Assembly (NCBI GenBank): GCA_025558095.1 | Contig: JAIVFI010000019.1 | Span: 1-64,000 of the forward strand | DNA length: 64,000 nucleotides | DNA from: Hyaloraphidium curvatum | Taxonomy: Eukaryota; Monoblepharomycota; Hyaloraphidiomycetes; Hyaloraphidiales; Hyaloraphidiaceae | Direction of reading: 5' to 3' | Notes under the pieces: model-generated | Database searches by the model: none | What the model saw: only the letters and a program-made list of their open reading frames with translations | Told to the model about the DNA's origin: nothing | Position numbers and translations under genes: made by a program | Shown here: positions 52,879 through 62,490 of the stretch, piece by piece | Layout of the letters: each line of letters starts with the position of its first letter | Numbering within the stretch: position 1 is the stretch's first letter

Positions 52879-54361
52879 ATGGGAATGGCTGCTCCGGGCC
52901 CGCTCCGCCCCTTCAAGCGCTCGCCCCGTGCCGGAACCGTCGGAGCCCTGTTGTTGGCTGCCGCGTGCGCCTTCCTGCTCGCCGCCGCGGCCCCGACCGC
53001 AGCCGCACAGTCTGTGACCGGCTACATCAACTTCCCCGGCCCGGGCCGGTCGAATCCCGCGAACCCTGCCGCGAACAGCCTCTGCATCCCGCAAACGGCC
53101 GTCAACCTGCCCGCGCTCGGCGTGTACGATGTAACCCTCACGGGCTACTGGTGAGATTTCGTGGACCCCGGAACCTACTTTCGGCGACCCTCACATTTGC
53201 GGTCCGTTCTAGGATGAACGGAGGGCGGTTCCCGCGCGACGCGGCGTTTGTCGGTCGATGTCCCGGAAACACCGCCGCATCGGGTCCCATTTTCGACAGG
53301 TGCGGGACTTGATTCGAAAAGCTGTCTGCCGCCGCTTGATAGCCCATCCTGTAGCGTGCACAACTTCTACGGCTACTTCCGCTGCAACGTCAACGGCGCG
53401 ACCGGCGGGACTCCCGATCTTCTCGAGTGGGTCAAGCTAGCCGAGAGCGCCGCCGCTGGAACCGTATTCGTCAACGTCGGTACTCTCCGGATCCATCCCG
53501 ATCGTGCCTTACAAGTCCTTTCAACAGGGCCAGTTCGTCGACTGGGGTTCCACATACAGCCCGGTGCAAACCTACACCAAGAGGCTGACCTTCACCACGT
53601 CGCCGGTGCTCCTCGGCGTGCGCGACACGCTATGCGAGGACAATATCGACAACGTCACGACGGTGGACCCCAATATCCGAGCTCAGGCGTTCGGCGCGCC
53701 GGGTATCGCCTTCTCCTTCTCTTTGGTGGCCACCGCGGTGGGATGCCGGAGTATCGTTGCATGACGTGTGATCCTCTCGCTCACAAGCGTGTTCTACCAG
53801 ACGGCCACCGCGACGACAACCACCAGCCAGAGCACCGCAACCGCCAGCGAGACGCCGACGCCTAGCACGACCAGCGAGACGCCGACCACCACGAGCGAAA
53901 CGCAGACGTCGAGCACCACAAGCCAGACCTCCTCGGTAAGGCTGCAGCTTCCGCTGCGCAGGATGGCTCGGTGTGATCGTGTTTTCCATGACCAGACGAC
54001 ATCGAAGACCACGAGCGAGACGCCCACATCGACGAGCGAGACGCAGACCCCGAGCACCACCAGCGAAACCCAAACGCCTAGCACAACCACCCAGACCTCT
54101 TCGGTAAGGCGCCCGCCTCCGTCCTAAGCGTTACTTGTGCGATCACCTGTCCTCTCCTCCCAGAATACGGCGGCTCCGACTAGGACAACATCCCGATCGG
54201 CGACGCGCACGCGGACCGCGAGCCGCACCCGCACGACGACGATCAGGTGCAGCCGGCGCAACGGCAGGGGGAAGTGCCGAGGAAGCGGCAAGGAGGATGA
54301 GGACAAGGATGACAAGGACGACAAGGAGAAGGACGACGACGATGATGGAAAGGACGATTAA
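52879..54361 (+). CDS. Secreted mucin-like Ser/Thr-rich protein
   Basis: A 376-residue predicted secreted or wall protein built from seven exons: 52879-53150, 53213-53299, 53355-53475, 53528-53737, 53801-53935, 53996-54103, 54164-54361. The start ATG at 52879 leads to a signal peptide (GALLLAAACAFLLAAAAPTA). The N-terminal domain (about 40-230) has cysteines in LCIPQ, RCPGN, RCNVN and LCEDN, and is of unknown family. Exons 5 and 6 are near-duplicates encoding SETPT/SETQT/STTS repeats, each ending TSS at an identical phase-0 donor (tcg|gtaagg), so the repeat grew by exon duplication. The last exon encodes an R-T repeat (SATRTRTASRTRTTT), a basic CSRRNGRGKCRG patch and a Lys/Asp tail (EDEDKDDKDDKEKDDDDDG). 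The Ser/Thr region is probably heavily O-mannosylated. No GPI signal is seen. Confidence 0.72.
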
Positions 54362-55098
54362 GCCCCAAGCCCATGGTGTTCGGCGACCGGTAGCGAAAAG
54401 GCGGCGGCCGCCCATTCATGACTTTCTAGGACACAAAGCGCATTAGAGAGGAGCTGGAATTCGCTTCATTCGTTGCGCTCTACGTGATCGTTATTGAACA
54501 TTGCAGCATGATGCCTGAAGATCCGCGCCCTGCTGCAACCTGTCATCGCATGCCATCCATATTCTGGATGATCACGACAGGTCTTACGTCCTTCGTGTGG
54601 CTTCATGTATCTCGGAGTCGGAAAATCAGAGCGGCCTAAACGAGGGGATGACCTGGCAGTGGTGATCTGGCCGTTGGCGGAAGCCGCCTCTCCGAATACA
54701 AAAAGCGCCCGGTCTCCTGAGGCCGGCGGCCTCCTGCCCGCTCCAGACACGTCACGAGGCCTAGGCCGACCCGGGTCTGGACCCTCGCCGCATTTGCAGA
54801 AACGCTTGTTTGCAGAATTGGGGCCCCGGCGGGGCTCCAACCACGGCTCGCCCTTGGGCCCTTTCGGGTCGGCGCGATGAGACGGCGCGTCCGCGGCTGT
54901 CCGCAACGACGGCCGCGGCCACCCACGCGCGGGCTCCCGCGTCATCGGTTGCGGCCAACGGGCGGGAGGCCGTCAGGTGCCCTGAAGCTGGGTTGGCCTC
55001 CGGTGGGCCCGTCCGGTCTCGGACGTTTCATGCGCTCCAAAAAGGAAAGCAAACGAAAGAATTGCGCCGAAACGACAGGGCAGAGGCAATGGTCCCAT
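54362..55098. other. Intergenic between convergent genes
   Basis: 737 bp between the 3' ends of the mucin-like gene and seven-helix gene C. No gene seen; no tRNA-like fold recognised. Confidence 0.5.
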
Positions 55099-56604
55099 CT
55101 AGAACAATGGACACACGCTCTCCATCGTCACGCGCACCCCCGCGGCCCTCAGGACGCTCCAGAGTCCTAGCAGCACCGTGATCCAGCTTGCCGCGATCCC
55201 ACGCACCGTCCCGTACCCAACCGTGATGCCGAGCACGCGGCGGCGGTACCGCGCCGACTGCTCCAGGAACAGGCCCAGCACGGCGTCGTGCGCTGCGATC
55301 TCGCCTCGGAGCGAGGGGGACGCGGCGCCGGGGTCCGCCGGTGCGGCAAGCATGCGGAGGGAGGCCTGCGCGGAAACGTAGAGGTCCGTGATGGCGTCGA
55401 TCTGCAGGTTGGACTCGGCGATGTAGACAAGCTCGAAGAGGAAGTAGACCGTGAGGCAGCCCATGGCCAGCAACTGCCACAAAGCTACGCAGTTTCCGAC
55501 GGCAACGTTCAGGATGAAGGAGGCCGCGATGGCGATGAGCTGCAGTGGTGCTACGATCTGAACCATGTCCGTGGTTCCGAACCGGGAGATCCAAGCCTGT
55601 ATAAGCGTGCGGTGCAGGGTCTGATATTGCCAATACAATTCCATGGCCGGTTTTTCCTCGGAGTTTGCCTGGTCTGGTTCGCGCAGCCGGTCCCGCAGCT
55701 GTCGCAACGAAGCAGCCATCGCCCGACGTTGAAGCCTGCCACGAAAGCGGGCCATGGGCACGGTGTTCACCACCCCGACCCGGGACACGTCTGAGGTGAT
55801 GCCGGCCGCGAGTAGGGCCAGGAGGAACAACGTGCCGAAAGCGGCGCTCCACGGTGTGCTCCAGAATCTTGGGGCTAGCGAGAACCACATGGGAGTTGAG
55901 AATGCCGCAAGTTGCGCCGGAAAAACCGTCGCCAGGAGCATGACAAAGTCCAGGATCAGCCAGCGGAGGTTGCGGCGCGAAATTCGGCCGCAGCAGGACT
56001 CGCGCGGGCATGGGCAGCGCTTGTCGCCCGGGTCGTGGTACGTCAGAACGACGTTGTCGGATTCCCCAGTCGAAGAGACCGACTTGCACAAAAGGCGCCA
56101 CTGCAGGAACCCATAAGCATTGGCAAAGGCCAAGAGACGCGTCGGGTTGGCGCGAACGGCTGCTGCTTCGCCAGCGCCGATTTTGAACCTTCCGATGCGG
56201 GAGTGCAAATTGAACGACACGGGTCGTGTCAGCAGGTAGAGGAAGATGGCAGTGTATCCGACGCCCAGCTGCGGCGCCGCGAATAGGGACGGCGGGGCGA
56301 GAAGGAGGGCTGCCGCCACGACGGGCACGGCCAGCGCGACCGACGCCAGGCCGAAGGCTCCGAGCCCCGTGGCGCCCAGCGCCGGCCACGTGTCGACCAG
56401 GAATTCGATGTACTTGGCGCGGATCCCCATGCCGGCGGCGCGCAGGAGGCGCGTGGTGCCGGCGTAGGACGAATCGTCGCCCACGCGGAGATCCGCTGCC
56501 GGGTCCACCGGCGCTTCGTCGACGGCGTATACCGAGGCGTCGAACACGGGCAGCATGGGGAAGAGCACGAGGAACTCGCGCGGCGTGAGGACGAGGGGAG
56601 GCAT
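55099..56604 (-). CDS. Seven-helix membrane protein C (novel family)
   Basis: Third member of the seven-helix family, 501 residues, single exon; genes A and B carry introns. The start at 56604 (MPPLVLTPREFLVLFP) puts the conserved LFP motif at the N-terminus. Approximate helices: 77-103, 106-126, 213-235, 254-270, 348-368, 372-395 and 465-485. CPCPRESC lies at 197-204 in the second loop. Between helices 4 and 5 is a charged amphipathic loop (RFRGRLQRRAMAASLRQLRD). The pair of helices 5 and 6 is separated by only a few residues (FILNVAVGNCVALW). The third loop contains AAHDAVLGLFLEQSARYR, and the chain ends RVTMESVCPLF. Long loops between helices 2-3, 4-5 and 6-7 would all lie on one side, probably cytoplasmic. 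Function unknown. Confidence 0.82.
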   Translation of the reverse strand: MPPLVLTPREFLVLFPMLPVFDASVYAVDEAPVDPAADLRVGDDSSYAGTTRLLRAAGMGIRAKYIEFLVDTWPALGATGLGAFGLASVALAVPVVAAALLLAPPSLFAAPQLGVGYTAIFLYLLTRPVSFNLHSRIGRFKIGAGEAAAVRANPTRLLAFANAYGFLQWRLLCKSVSSTGESDNVVLTYHDPGDKRCPCPRESCCGRISRRNLRWLILDFVMLLATVFPAQLAAFSTPMWFSLAPRFWSTPWSAAFGTLFLLALLAAGITSDVSRVGVVNTVPMARFRGRLQRRAMAASLRQLRDRLREPDQANSEEKPAMELYWQYQTLHRTLIQAWISRFGTTDMVQIVAPLQLIAIAASFILNVAVGNCVALWQLLAMGCLTVYFLFELVYIAESNLQIDAITDLYVSAQASLRMLAAPADPGAASPSLRGEIAAHDAVLGLFLEQSARYRRRVLGITVGYGTVRGIAASWITVLLGLWSVLRAAGVRVTMESVCPLF

Positions 56605-57230
56605 CTTTGGCGCAACGTCGGTGTGGAAGCGTTGCGAGGTCTTCCTCCGAACCCAAAGACGTCTCGGGCCCCAACAGATCTTCATTAGCAGTTCTCTTTT
56701 TGCGTGATCCGTGTCCGACTGCCGGCATGACTCTCCAGAATGTGATGAAACAGGTTGCGGGGCCCTTGCTCGGCCGCTGCCCCGCAGGAGGGCAGGGAGG
56801 CGCCGCATCACCGGACCCAGGGCCGCGCAGCGATGGGTTCCGCGATATTCCGCGCGATTATTTCCCGGTTCTCCGGGGGTCGCGTGACGAGTTGGTGCTT
56901 ATGAAGCTCCGGTTCCAGGATCCAGCGATCCCGAGCGGTCCCGAAGGCGGGAAGCTCCAACCCGGGCAATTGCACCCCAACCTCCGGGAACAGCGACGGT
57001 CAAAGGAGCACGCAGTTTACCAGAGGATGTCTCTTTCATTTTTGGACTTCAACGGACGAAATGTGCAAGAGTTCTGGAGTCTTTGACTCACCGCACAGAG
57101 AGGGAGGTTCGGCTGACCAAGCGCCCACCGGAGCTCAAAAAGCAGCCGTCCCTTTTTCCGCGCCTCCACCAACTCCATTCGAACACTCCCACCGCTCTTC
57201 CCTTCCGCAAACCCACCGCAAACACCCGCA
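56605..57230. promoter_or_regulatory. Divergent promoter interval
   Basis: 626 bp between the start codons of seven-helix gene C and the Rcf2-like gene. Both promoters should lie here. No specific element recognised. Confidence 0.3.
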
Positions 57231-58335
57231 ATGGCCGAGGCGCAGGCTGTCACCAACGCGGGCGAGTTCCGCGACCAGGCGAAGGTCTTCGCCGTGGCGC
57301 GCTCCAAGGCCGAGAAGGACCGGATCCACAAGGTCGCCATCGAGGAGTCGCTCAAGGGCGCCTTCTACGGCCTGATGGTCGGCACGGCCCTGAACATGGC
57401 GCTCACGCGCTACTCGCCGGCGTACGCGAAGTTCAACAAGACCCCGAAGTGGATGTGGGTGCCCCCACCGCCGGCCCATCGGCCGCTGCTGACCCCTCGA
57501 CAGCATGCAGCTGGCTTTCCCCATTGCGGGCTTCGTCATCAATGGCGAGCAGGCGGCATTGTCGCTCGAGCGCGAGTACGCCCTGTCGAGGTCCTACGTC
57601 AAGGTGCGCCTCTTGATCCTGGTCCCTTTTGGCCCGGTGGCGCCCGCCTTTTCCGTCTTCGGTGGACGCCGCTGCATTGCTTGCACGCGGCGCGGCCGAT
57701 TCCGGGGCGCCGCCGGGCCCGGGGCGTGCCGCATCACCGTCTGATCCGTTCTCACACCTTTGCCACCGCCACAGGACCTCGACGGCCTGCCCGGCGAGAT
57801 CAAACAGGCCATGCAGTCCGAGGTGAAGCACGAGAAGTTCACGATGGACGACGTCAAGTCGTACATCCTCGAGAACCGGTACAAGGTCGTCGGGCTTACC
57901 TGGGCCGGCGTCGTCGGCTCGGTGCTGATCACCACCTGGGCAAACAAGAACGTGCGTTCGATTGGACTGCTGCGCCGCCAATTCTCTTGCTCATCCCTTC
58001 TCCTTTCTCTTCAGATGCCCGTGGCGCAGAAGATCATCACCGCCCGTGTCGCCGCGCAGGCCTCCGCCCTCGGCGGCTTCGTGGCCTTCGCCGCCGCCGC
58101 ATCCGTGCCCGTCAGCAAGGACACCGTCGTTGACAAGCTGAACAAGCAGTACTACGAGAAGATGCTGACCTCGGGCTCCTCGACCGAGGCCGCCAAGTGG
58201 GCCGAGAAGTGGCACCAGGAGCTGCTCGCGCGGGCACCCGAGGAGGTCGAGGCCCGGAAGCAGAAGATCCAGGAGCGGTTGGAGGCCGAGGCCAACAAGA
58301 AGAAGCACCACCTCGCCATGGCTACGCAACACTAG
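57231..58335 (+). CDS. RCF2: HIG1-domain protein, Rcf2-like
   Basis: A 272-residue mitochondrial inner-membrane protein resembling Rcf2, which associates with the III-IV respiratory supercomplex and tunes cytochrome oxidase. Exons: 57231-57458, 57511-57603, 57775-57951, 58015-58335, all phase 0. An N-terminal helical hairpin (SLKGAFYGLMVGTALNMALT; LAFPIAGFVINGEQAALSLE) is followed by a HIG1 domain: ILENRYKVVGLTWAGVVGSV, then the conserved junction made by splicing, MPVAQKIITARVAAQASALG. This order matches yeast Rcf2. The C-terminal 60 residues are a charged, probably coiled helix (RAPEEVEARKQKIQERLEAE). Intron 2 (171 bp) is by far the longest in the window. The start ATG at 57231 is well placed; no cleavable presequence is obvious, as for Rcf2. 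Confidence 0.85.
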
Positions 58336-58553
58336 GCGCTTGAGGGACGTAGAGGACCGCTCCTTGGGAGCCGACTGCTCTGGCACGGTGATAGCTGTAC
58401 ATACCTGATAGACTGTATTTTCGGAATCGATTTCTTGAGGGCTGCATTTGATCCTCTCGTCCTTTTGAGTTCTGATATAGCTTTAGCTGCGTGCTTCAGT
58501 GCTTCGACTTGCGAAAGCTCTCGCGCGGCGGATCGGACGGGAGGTGGTGGCCA

Positions 58554-60212
58554 ATGCCAGCATGCCTCCCCCCGCCTCTCCGGCTGCTCCGCAATGCGGT
58601 GGTCCTTGCGACCATTTATTTCCTTTTCTCTCTGCTGCGGTCTCCGTCCCCGCCGGCTACCGTCCCCCTGCCCAAGGCCGGCGCGGAGGACGGCCCGAGT
58701 GCTGCTTGGGTACTCGCGGGGGTGGAACAGCACCTCGCGAACTTGCAGGCGACCGAGGGCACGGTCATCCAGAACAAATTGACGAAGATTCCGCAGGGCC
58801 GGAGGCCGTGCCTGCCGGCGGGCGACGGGGAAGGCGGGCCGCGCGTCTTCGTCCTGCAACGGGGACGGGCGGAGGACCCGGAGATCAACAACCTGCTGGT
58901 CTCGCTGCGGACATTGGGATGGAACCGGACGCGCGTTGTCGACCGAGCTAAAGGATCGGCTGGCGAAGCTGGGCCTTTGGAGCTTGCGGACGCCCTGCGG
59001 GAAGTGTCTTCCGACGAAGCGGTCGTCGCGGTCACGTCGGCCAATGTGCTATTCTTGGCGCCGCCCGAGGCGCTGCTGCAGCATCTTTCGAGCACGACCG
59101 CCAAGGCAGTCGTTTCCCCCTGCGGCGGTGGAGCTACTTGTGCAAATGAGCTCCCTGCCGTCATTGCCGGTTCGGCCAGGGTGGTGATTCGGCACCTCGA
59201 ATCCTTCCAGAAGGCGAACAATCACTCGCTCGGCGATGTGGACAATGCCATGTTTGCCACAGTCTCGGACATGGATGCTGAGCGGACGTACGGGGGCTCC
59301 GGCCTCGCTGCAATCACCAGGGATCGCGTTGCCATTTGTTTTGCGTCGCTCGGACCCCGACGGGACCGGAAGACGCTCACGCCGCTCCAGCGGCTTTATA
59401 CCTCCGTGCTCCCTCCGCTGCGCCAGCGGAATAGGCCCAAGCGGCCGCGCGTCGTGATCTCGCTGACGACGGTTCCGCCGCGGGTTCTGCACATCCGATC
59501 GACGCTCGATACCCTTGTCAACCAGACGATGAAGCCCGACATGATATACCTGCAGATGCCGAAATCGAGCGAGAGGTTCAAGGACGGGTACTGGATCCCG
59601 CGGTGGCTGCGGAAGTTGCCAATCACCGTGAACCGGTGCGACGACCGCGGTCCAGCGACGAAGCTGCTCGGGGTTCTCCCGTTGGAGTCCGATCCGGACA
59701 CATTGATCATCCTGGCCGACGACGACATGATCTATCCTCCGGATATGGTCTCGGATCTGGTCTCGCGCTTCCTCGGTGCCGGCAGCCGGACGGCGGTCGG
59801 CTACGCGGGCCAGGTGATCGAAATGGACAACGGCCGGCTCCGGGTTCAGACGGCGCAGAGCGTATACCACTCCAGCGCGGGCGTGGACGTGCTGGAAGCC
59901 TTCCGCGGCGTGGTGTACCGGCGCGGCTGGTTCGACGCCTCGCTGGAGCGGATCCCGGACGAGTGCCTGCGCACGGACGACATCTGGATCGCGGCGCATC
60001 TGGCCCGCAAGGGGATACCGAGGGTCAAGCTGGAGCAGCCGACCTCGGTCATGGCCCGCGTTTCGGAGAACGACGTGGTGGAGCCGCTGCGGGAGGGGAA
60101 CGTGTTCGGGCAGAAGAGGAACGACCGCTGCGCGGCGCTGCTGAGGCCCGATTTCGAGAGGTGGTGGCTCGAGAAGGAGGTACCATGCCCAGTGGAGTTT
60201 AGGCCGTTGTAG
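58554..60212 (+). CDS. Type II membrane GT-A glycosyltransferase
   Basis: A 552-residue single-exon protein. The ATG at 58554 (MPACLPPP) is followed at once by a signal-anchor (NAVVLATIYFLFSLL), giving a Golgi-type type II topology. The first half (to about 270) is a poorly conserved domain with FVLQRGRAEDPEINNLLVSL. The second half is a GT-A fold: PRVVISLTTVPPRVLHIRST, TMKPDMIYLQMP, RCDDRGPATKLLGVLPLESD, and the metal-binding triple aspartate in TLIILADDDMIYPPDMV. This block resembles small glycosyltransferases found in bacteria and large DNA viruses. The C-terminus (GIPRVKLEQPTSVMARVSEN) is family-like. Donor and acceptor sugars are unknown. No introns despite its length. Confidence 0.78.
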   Translation: MPACLPPPLRLLRNAVVLATIYFLFSLLRSPSPPATVPLPKAGAEDGPSAAWVLAGVEQHLANLQATEGTVIQNKLTKIPQGRRPCLPAGDGEGGPRVFVLQRGRAEDPEINNLLVSLRTLGWNRTRVVDRAKGSAGEAGPLELADALREVSSDEAVVAVTSANVLFLAPPEALLQHLSSTTAKAVVSPCGGGATCANELPAVIAGSARVVIRHLESFQKANNHSLGDVDNAMFATVSDMDAERTYGGSGLAAITRDRVAICFASLGPRRDRKTLTPLQRLYTSVLPPLRQRNRPKRPRVVISLTTVPPRVLHIRSTLDTLVNQTMKPDMIYLQMPKSSERFKDGYWIPRWLRKLPITVNRCDDRGPATKLLGVLPLESDPDTLIILADDDMIYPPDMVSDLVSRFLGAGSRTAVGYAGQVIEMDNGRLRVQTAQSVYHSSAGVDVLEAFRGVVYRRGWFDASLERIPDECLRTDDIWIAAHLARKGIPRVKLEQPTSVMARVSENDVVEPLREGNVFGQKRNDRCAALLRPDFERWWLEKEVPCPVEFRPL

Positions 60213-60324
60213 GCGCGGGCGGCGCTGAAGCAGGAGATGGAAAGTGATGACTCGTGCCTCGTGTCTCCCTCGCGAAAATCTCCATCATTGTCTCCCGCAA
60301 ACACCCAGCGTCGCAAGCGGCGGA

Positions 60325-61484
60325 ATGTCGACGCGACCGCGCATCGCGCTCGCCGGAGCCACGCCATCCGCCGACGGGTGGTCGACGGGCACCTTCATCG
60401 CGCGCTCGCTGTTCCGACGCGGCGTTCCGGTTCTCGTTCTCGGCCGCGGAGGAAAGCCCGAATGGGAGGCAGAGGTCAAGGCAGGGGGCGGAACCTTCGT
60501 GAAAGTCGACTACGCGGACGAGGATGGGCTGGCCAAGATCCTGGAGGGCGTGGAGACAGTTGTGTCTGTAGTAGCAGTGAAGGATCCTTCAGGTAAGCTC
60601 CGTTCAACGCATCGGCCTCGCTATTGCCTAATGGCTCTGGTTATCCTCCCCTTCGATGCGTCTTCATGGTCTCGCAGCGATCGCCGACGCCGAATCCGCG
60701 CTGATCCGGGCTGCGGCGCGTGCAGGCGTCACCTGGTTCCTCCCATCCCAGTACGGAGCAGACCAGGAAAACACGCCGCGTGAGAAGTGGTCTCCGATCC
60801 AGCAAAGGAAGAACGCGAACAAGGAGCTCGTGGAGAAGTTGGGCATGAAGTGGACTCTTGTCGTGACAGGTCGGTCTGCCTATCGACCTGACATCGTCAC
60901 TCATCGCTTTCGTTCTGACATGCTGCCCCCAACAGGGATGTTCATGGACGTTCTCTGGTCCCCGCTGCTGGGATGGGACACCTCGAAGGACCCCGCCACG
61001 ACGACCGTAATCAAGGGCGATGGGAAGCTGGCCGCTGTCGCGCTCGAAGATGTCGGGGAGTTTGTGGCCTCCTTGGTCACGGACAAGGATATCGCGGGGC
61101 AGGCAGCAAATCGGGTTAGTCGATCGGATCCTTGGCTTCGAGATGGCCGCTGACGGATGCTCACCATGGCTTTTCAGAGCGTCCGCATCATCGGGGACAG
61201 ATTCCCCGTCGCCCACATCGCCGAGTGCTTTGAAAAGGCCACTGGACGCAAGGTGGCGGTGACAGCTCTCGATCCCGCGGACCCCGCCGCGGTGAGCATG
61301 GCTTTCCCGAGACTGCTGGCCTCGGGGTTCTACGACATTCCGGAGGAACGGTAGGCTTGTGTTGGACAAACCCTGGCAGATTCGTCTGATAATGGTTTCC
61401 TCTGCCAGATGGGACGCAAAGATGTTCCCGAAAGTGCGTGCCTCGAAGCTCGTAGAGTTTGCTCAGAAGAAGTTTGCCGCTTAA
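60325..61484 (+). CDS. NmrA-like NAD(P)-binding protein
   Basis: A 295-residue atypical short-chain protein of the NmrA/isoflavone-reductase-like family. Exons: 60325-60592, 60678-60869, 60936-61114, 61178-61350, 61409-61484; every junction keeps frame and reads smoothly (VKDPSAIADAESALIRAAAR; LVVTGMFMDVLWSPLLG; PEERWDAKMFPKVRAS). The Rossmann start is PRIALAGATPSADGWSTGTF, with GRGGKPEW after strand 2, and the family block AGVTWFLPSQYGAD appears mid-chain. ALEDVGEFVASLVTDKDIAG and AHIAECFEKATGRKVAV are also typical. Members are either oxidoreductases or redox sensors of nitrogen metabolism (NmrA). Which applies here cannot be decided. Convergent with the epoxide-hydrolase-like gene. Confidence 0.87.
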
Positions 61485-61722
61485 TCGGCTCGAAGGTCCT
61501 GCTGATGTAAGCTCCTTCGTCTTGAAATTGAAAATTCGAGCGAAGCCTGTTCATACTTGGTGCTGTGGAGGTTTCCTCGATGGTCGAAGCCTTCGAGGAC
61601 CAAGAGACGAAAGACCAGAACCTCGAATATGATTGGCAGGGAGGAATCCTCTATCTCCATATATATCTCTTCCTAGAGCTTGCCGCTCAGCTCGTCCTTC
61701 ATCTTTCATGAGGAACGGGAGG

Positions 61723-62239
61723 TCAGACGAATGGAACTGACCACCCAAACCCGCGCACCTGCTCCTCGTCGTAGTAGTCCCGCCAGAGCCCAATTTTGTT
61801 CTGCGAGATCTGCACCTCGAAGGCCCCCATGGCCTTGATTTGAAGCGTCCTTCCGCTCTTCAGCTTGATCATGTCGAGCCGTTCGCAGAGAACGACCTTG
61901 ACGCCCCGGAACTCGAGCTTCCCCATCGAATCAGGTACCTCGGCGATAGAAAGGATCTTTGAAGAACGTTCGGCCTCCTCCTCGTCGTGCCACATCCTTT
62001 CCAACGCGGCCTTGAACTCCACGGGTCCGAAAACCGGCTTGGCGTCGCGCGGGCGCCGGAACCTTCATCGCGACACGTCAGAGCGCGCCGGTCAGCAGGC
62101 GCGGAAGGACATGCCATTCGAAAGAGGGGTGGAGGTGGAACTGGAGCCGCGGCAGGTTCGCGGGGGTCCATGGCGTCGTGAGGAACGAGGTGACGAGCAG
62201 CGCCGCATCGGTCGGCAACGGAGCGTAGGTCGACGTCAT
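61723..62239 (-). CDS. Limonene-epoxide-hydrolase-like (NTF2-fold) protein
   Basis: A 147-residue protein with probable exons 62111-62239 and 61723-62037 on the minus strand. The start is ATG 62239 (MTSTYAPLPTDAALLVTSFL). The C-terminal two thirds match the limonene-1,2-epoxide hydrolase/SnoaL-like NTF2 fold: EFKAALERMWHDEEEAE, VKVVLCERLDMIKLKSGRT, IKAMGAFEVQISQNKIGLWR and DYYDEEQ. The intron is my best fit (donor CAT|GTCCTT, branch CTCTGACG, acceptor GCCAAG); the AAG acceptor is weak, so the junction FEWH|PVFGPVEF may be wrong by a few residues. The strand-one FEWH histidine is usual for such domains. Enzymatic or binding role unclear. Confidence 0.62.
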
Positions 62240-62490
62240 GGCGGTGTCTAACGAGCAAGATGCGTCGAGACAACCGGGATTCAGGAAGGAGAACGCGTTT
62301 GAGGGCCGACGCGGGAGACGCTCTCGGAGCAAGCAAGCACGGCTGCAACGATTCAGCCGCGACCGCCCCTCCAAATCTCGTCTGCAGTCTAGCCTTGCAC
62401 TTGCAATCTGTAAGATTTAAGAAGCCACTACTCTTTACAACGATCCTATGAGATGATACAAGATTGGCCGACGATTCCAACCGTGGAACG

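Noticed and set aside
53151-53354. A single 204-bp intron in the mucin-like gene
   Set aside because: Splitting it into two introns of 62 and 55 bp around an 87-nt exon keeps frame and matches intron sizes elsewhere.
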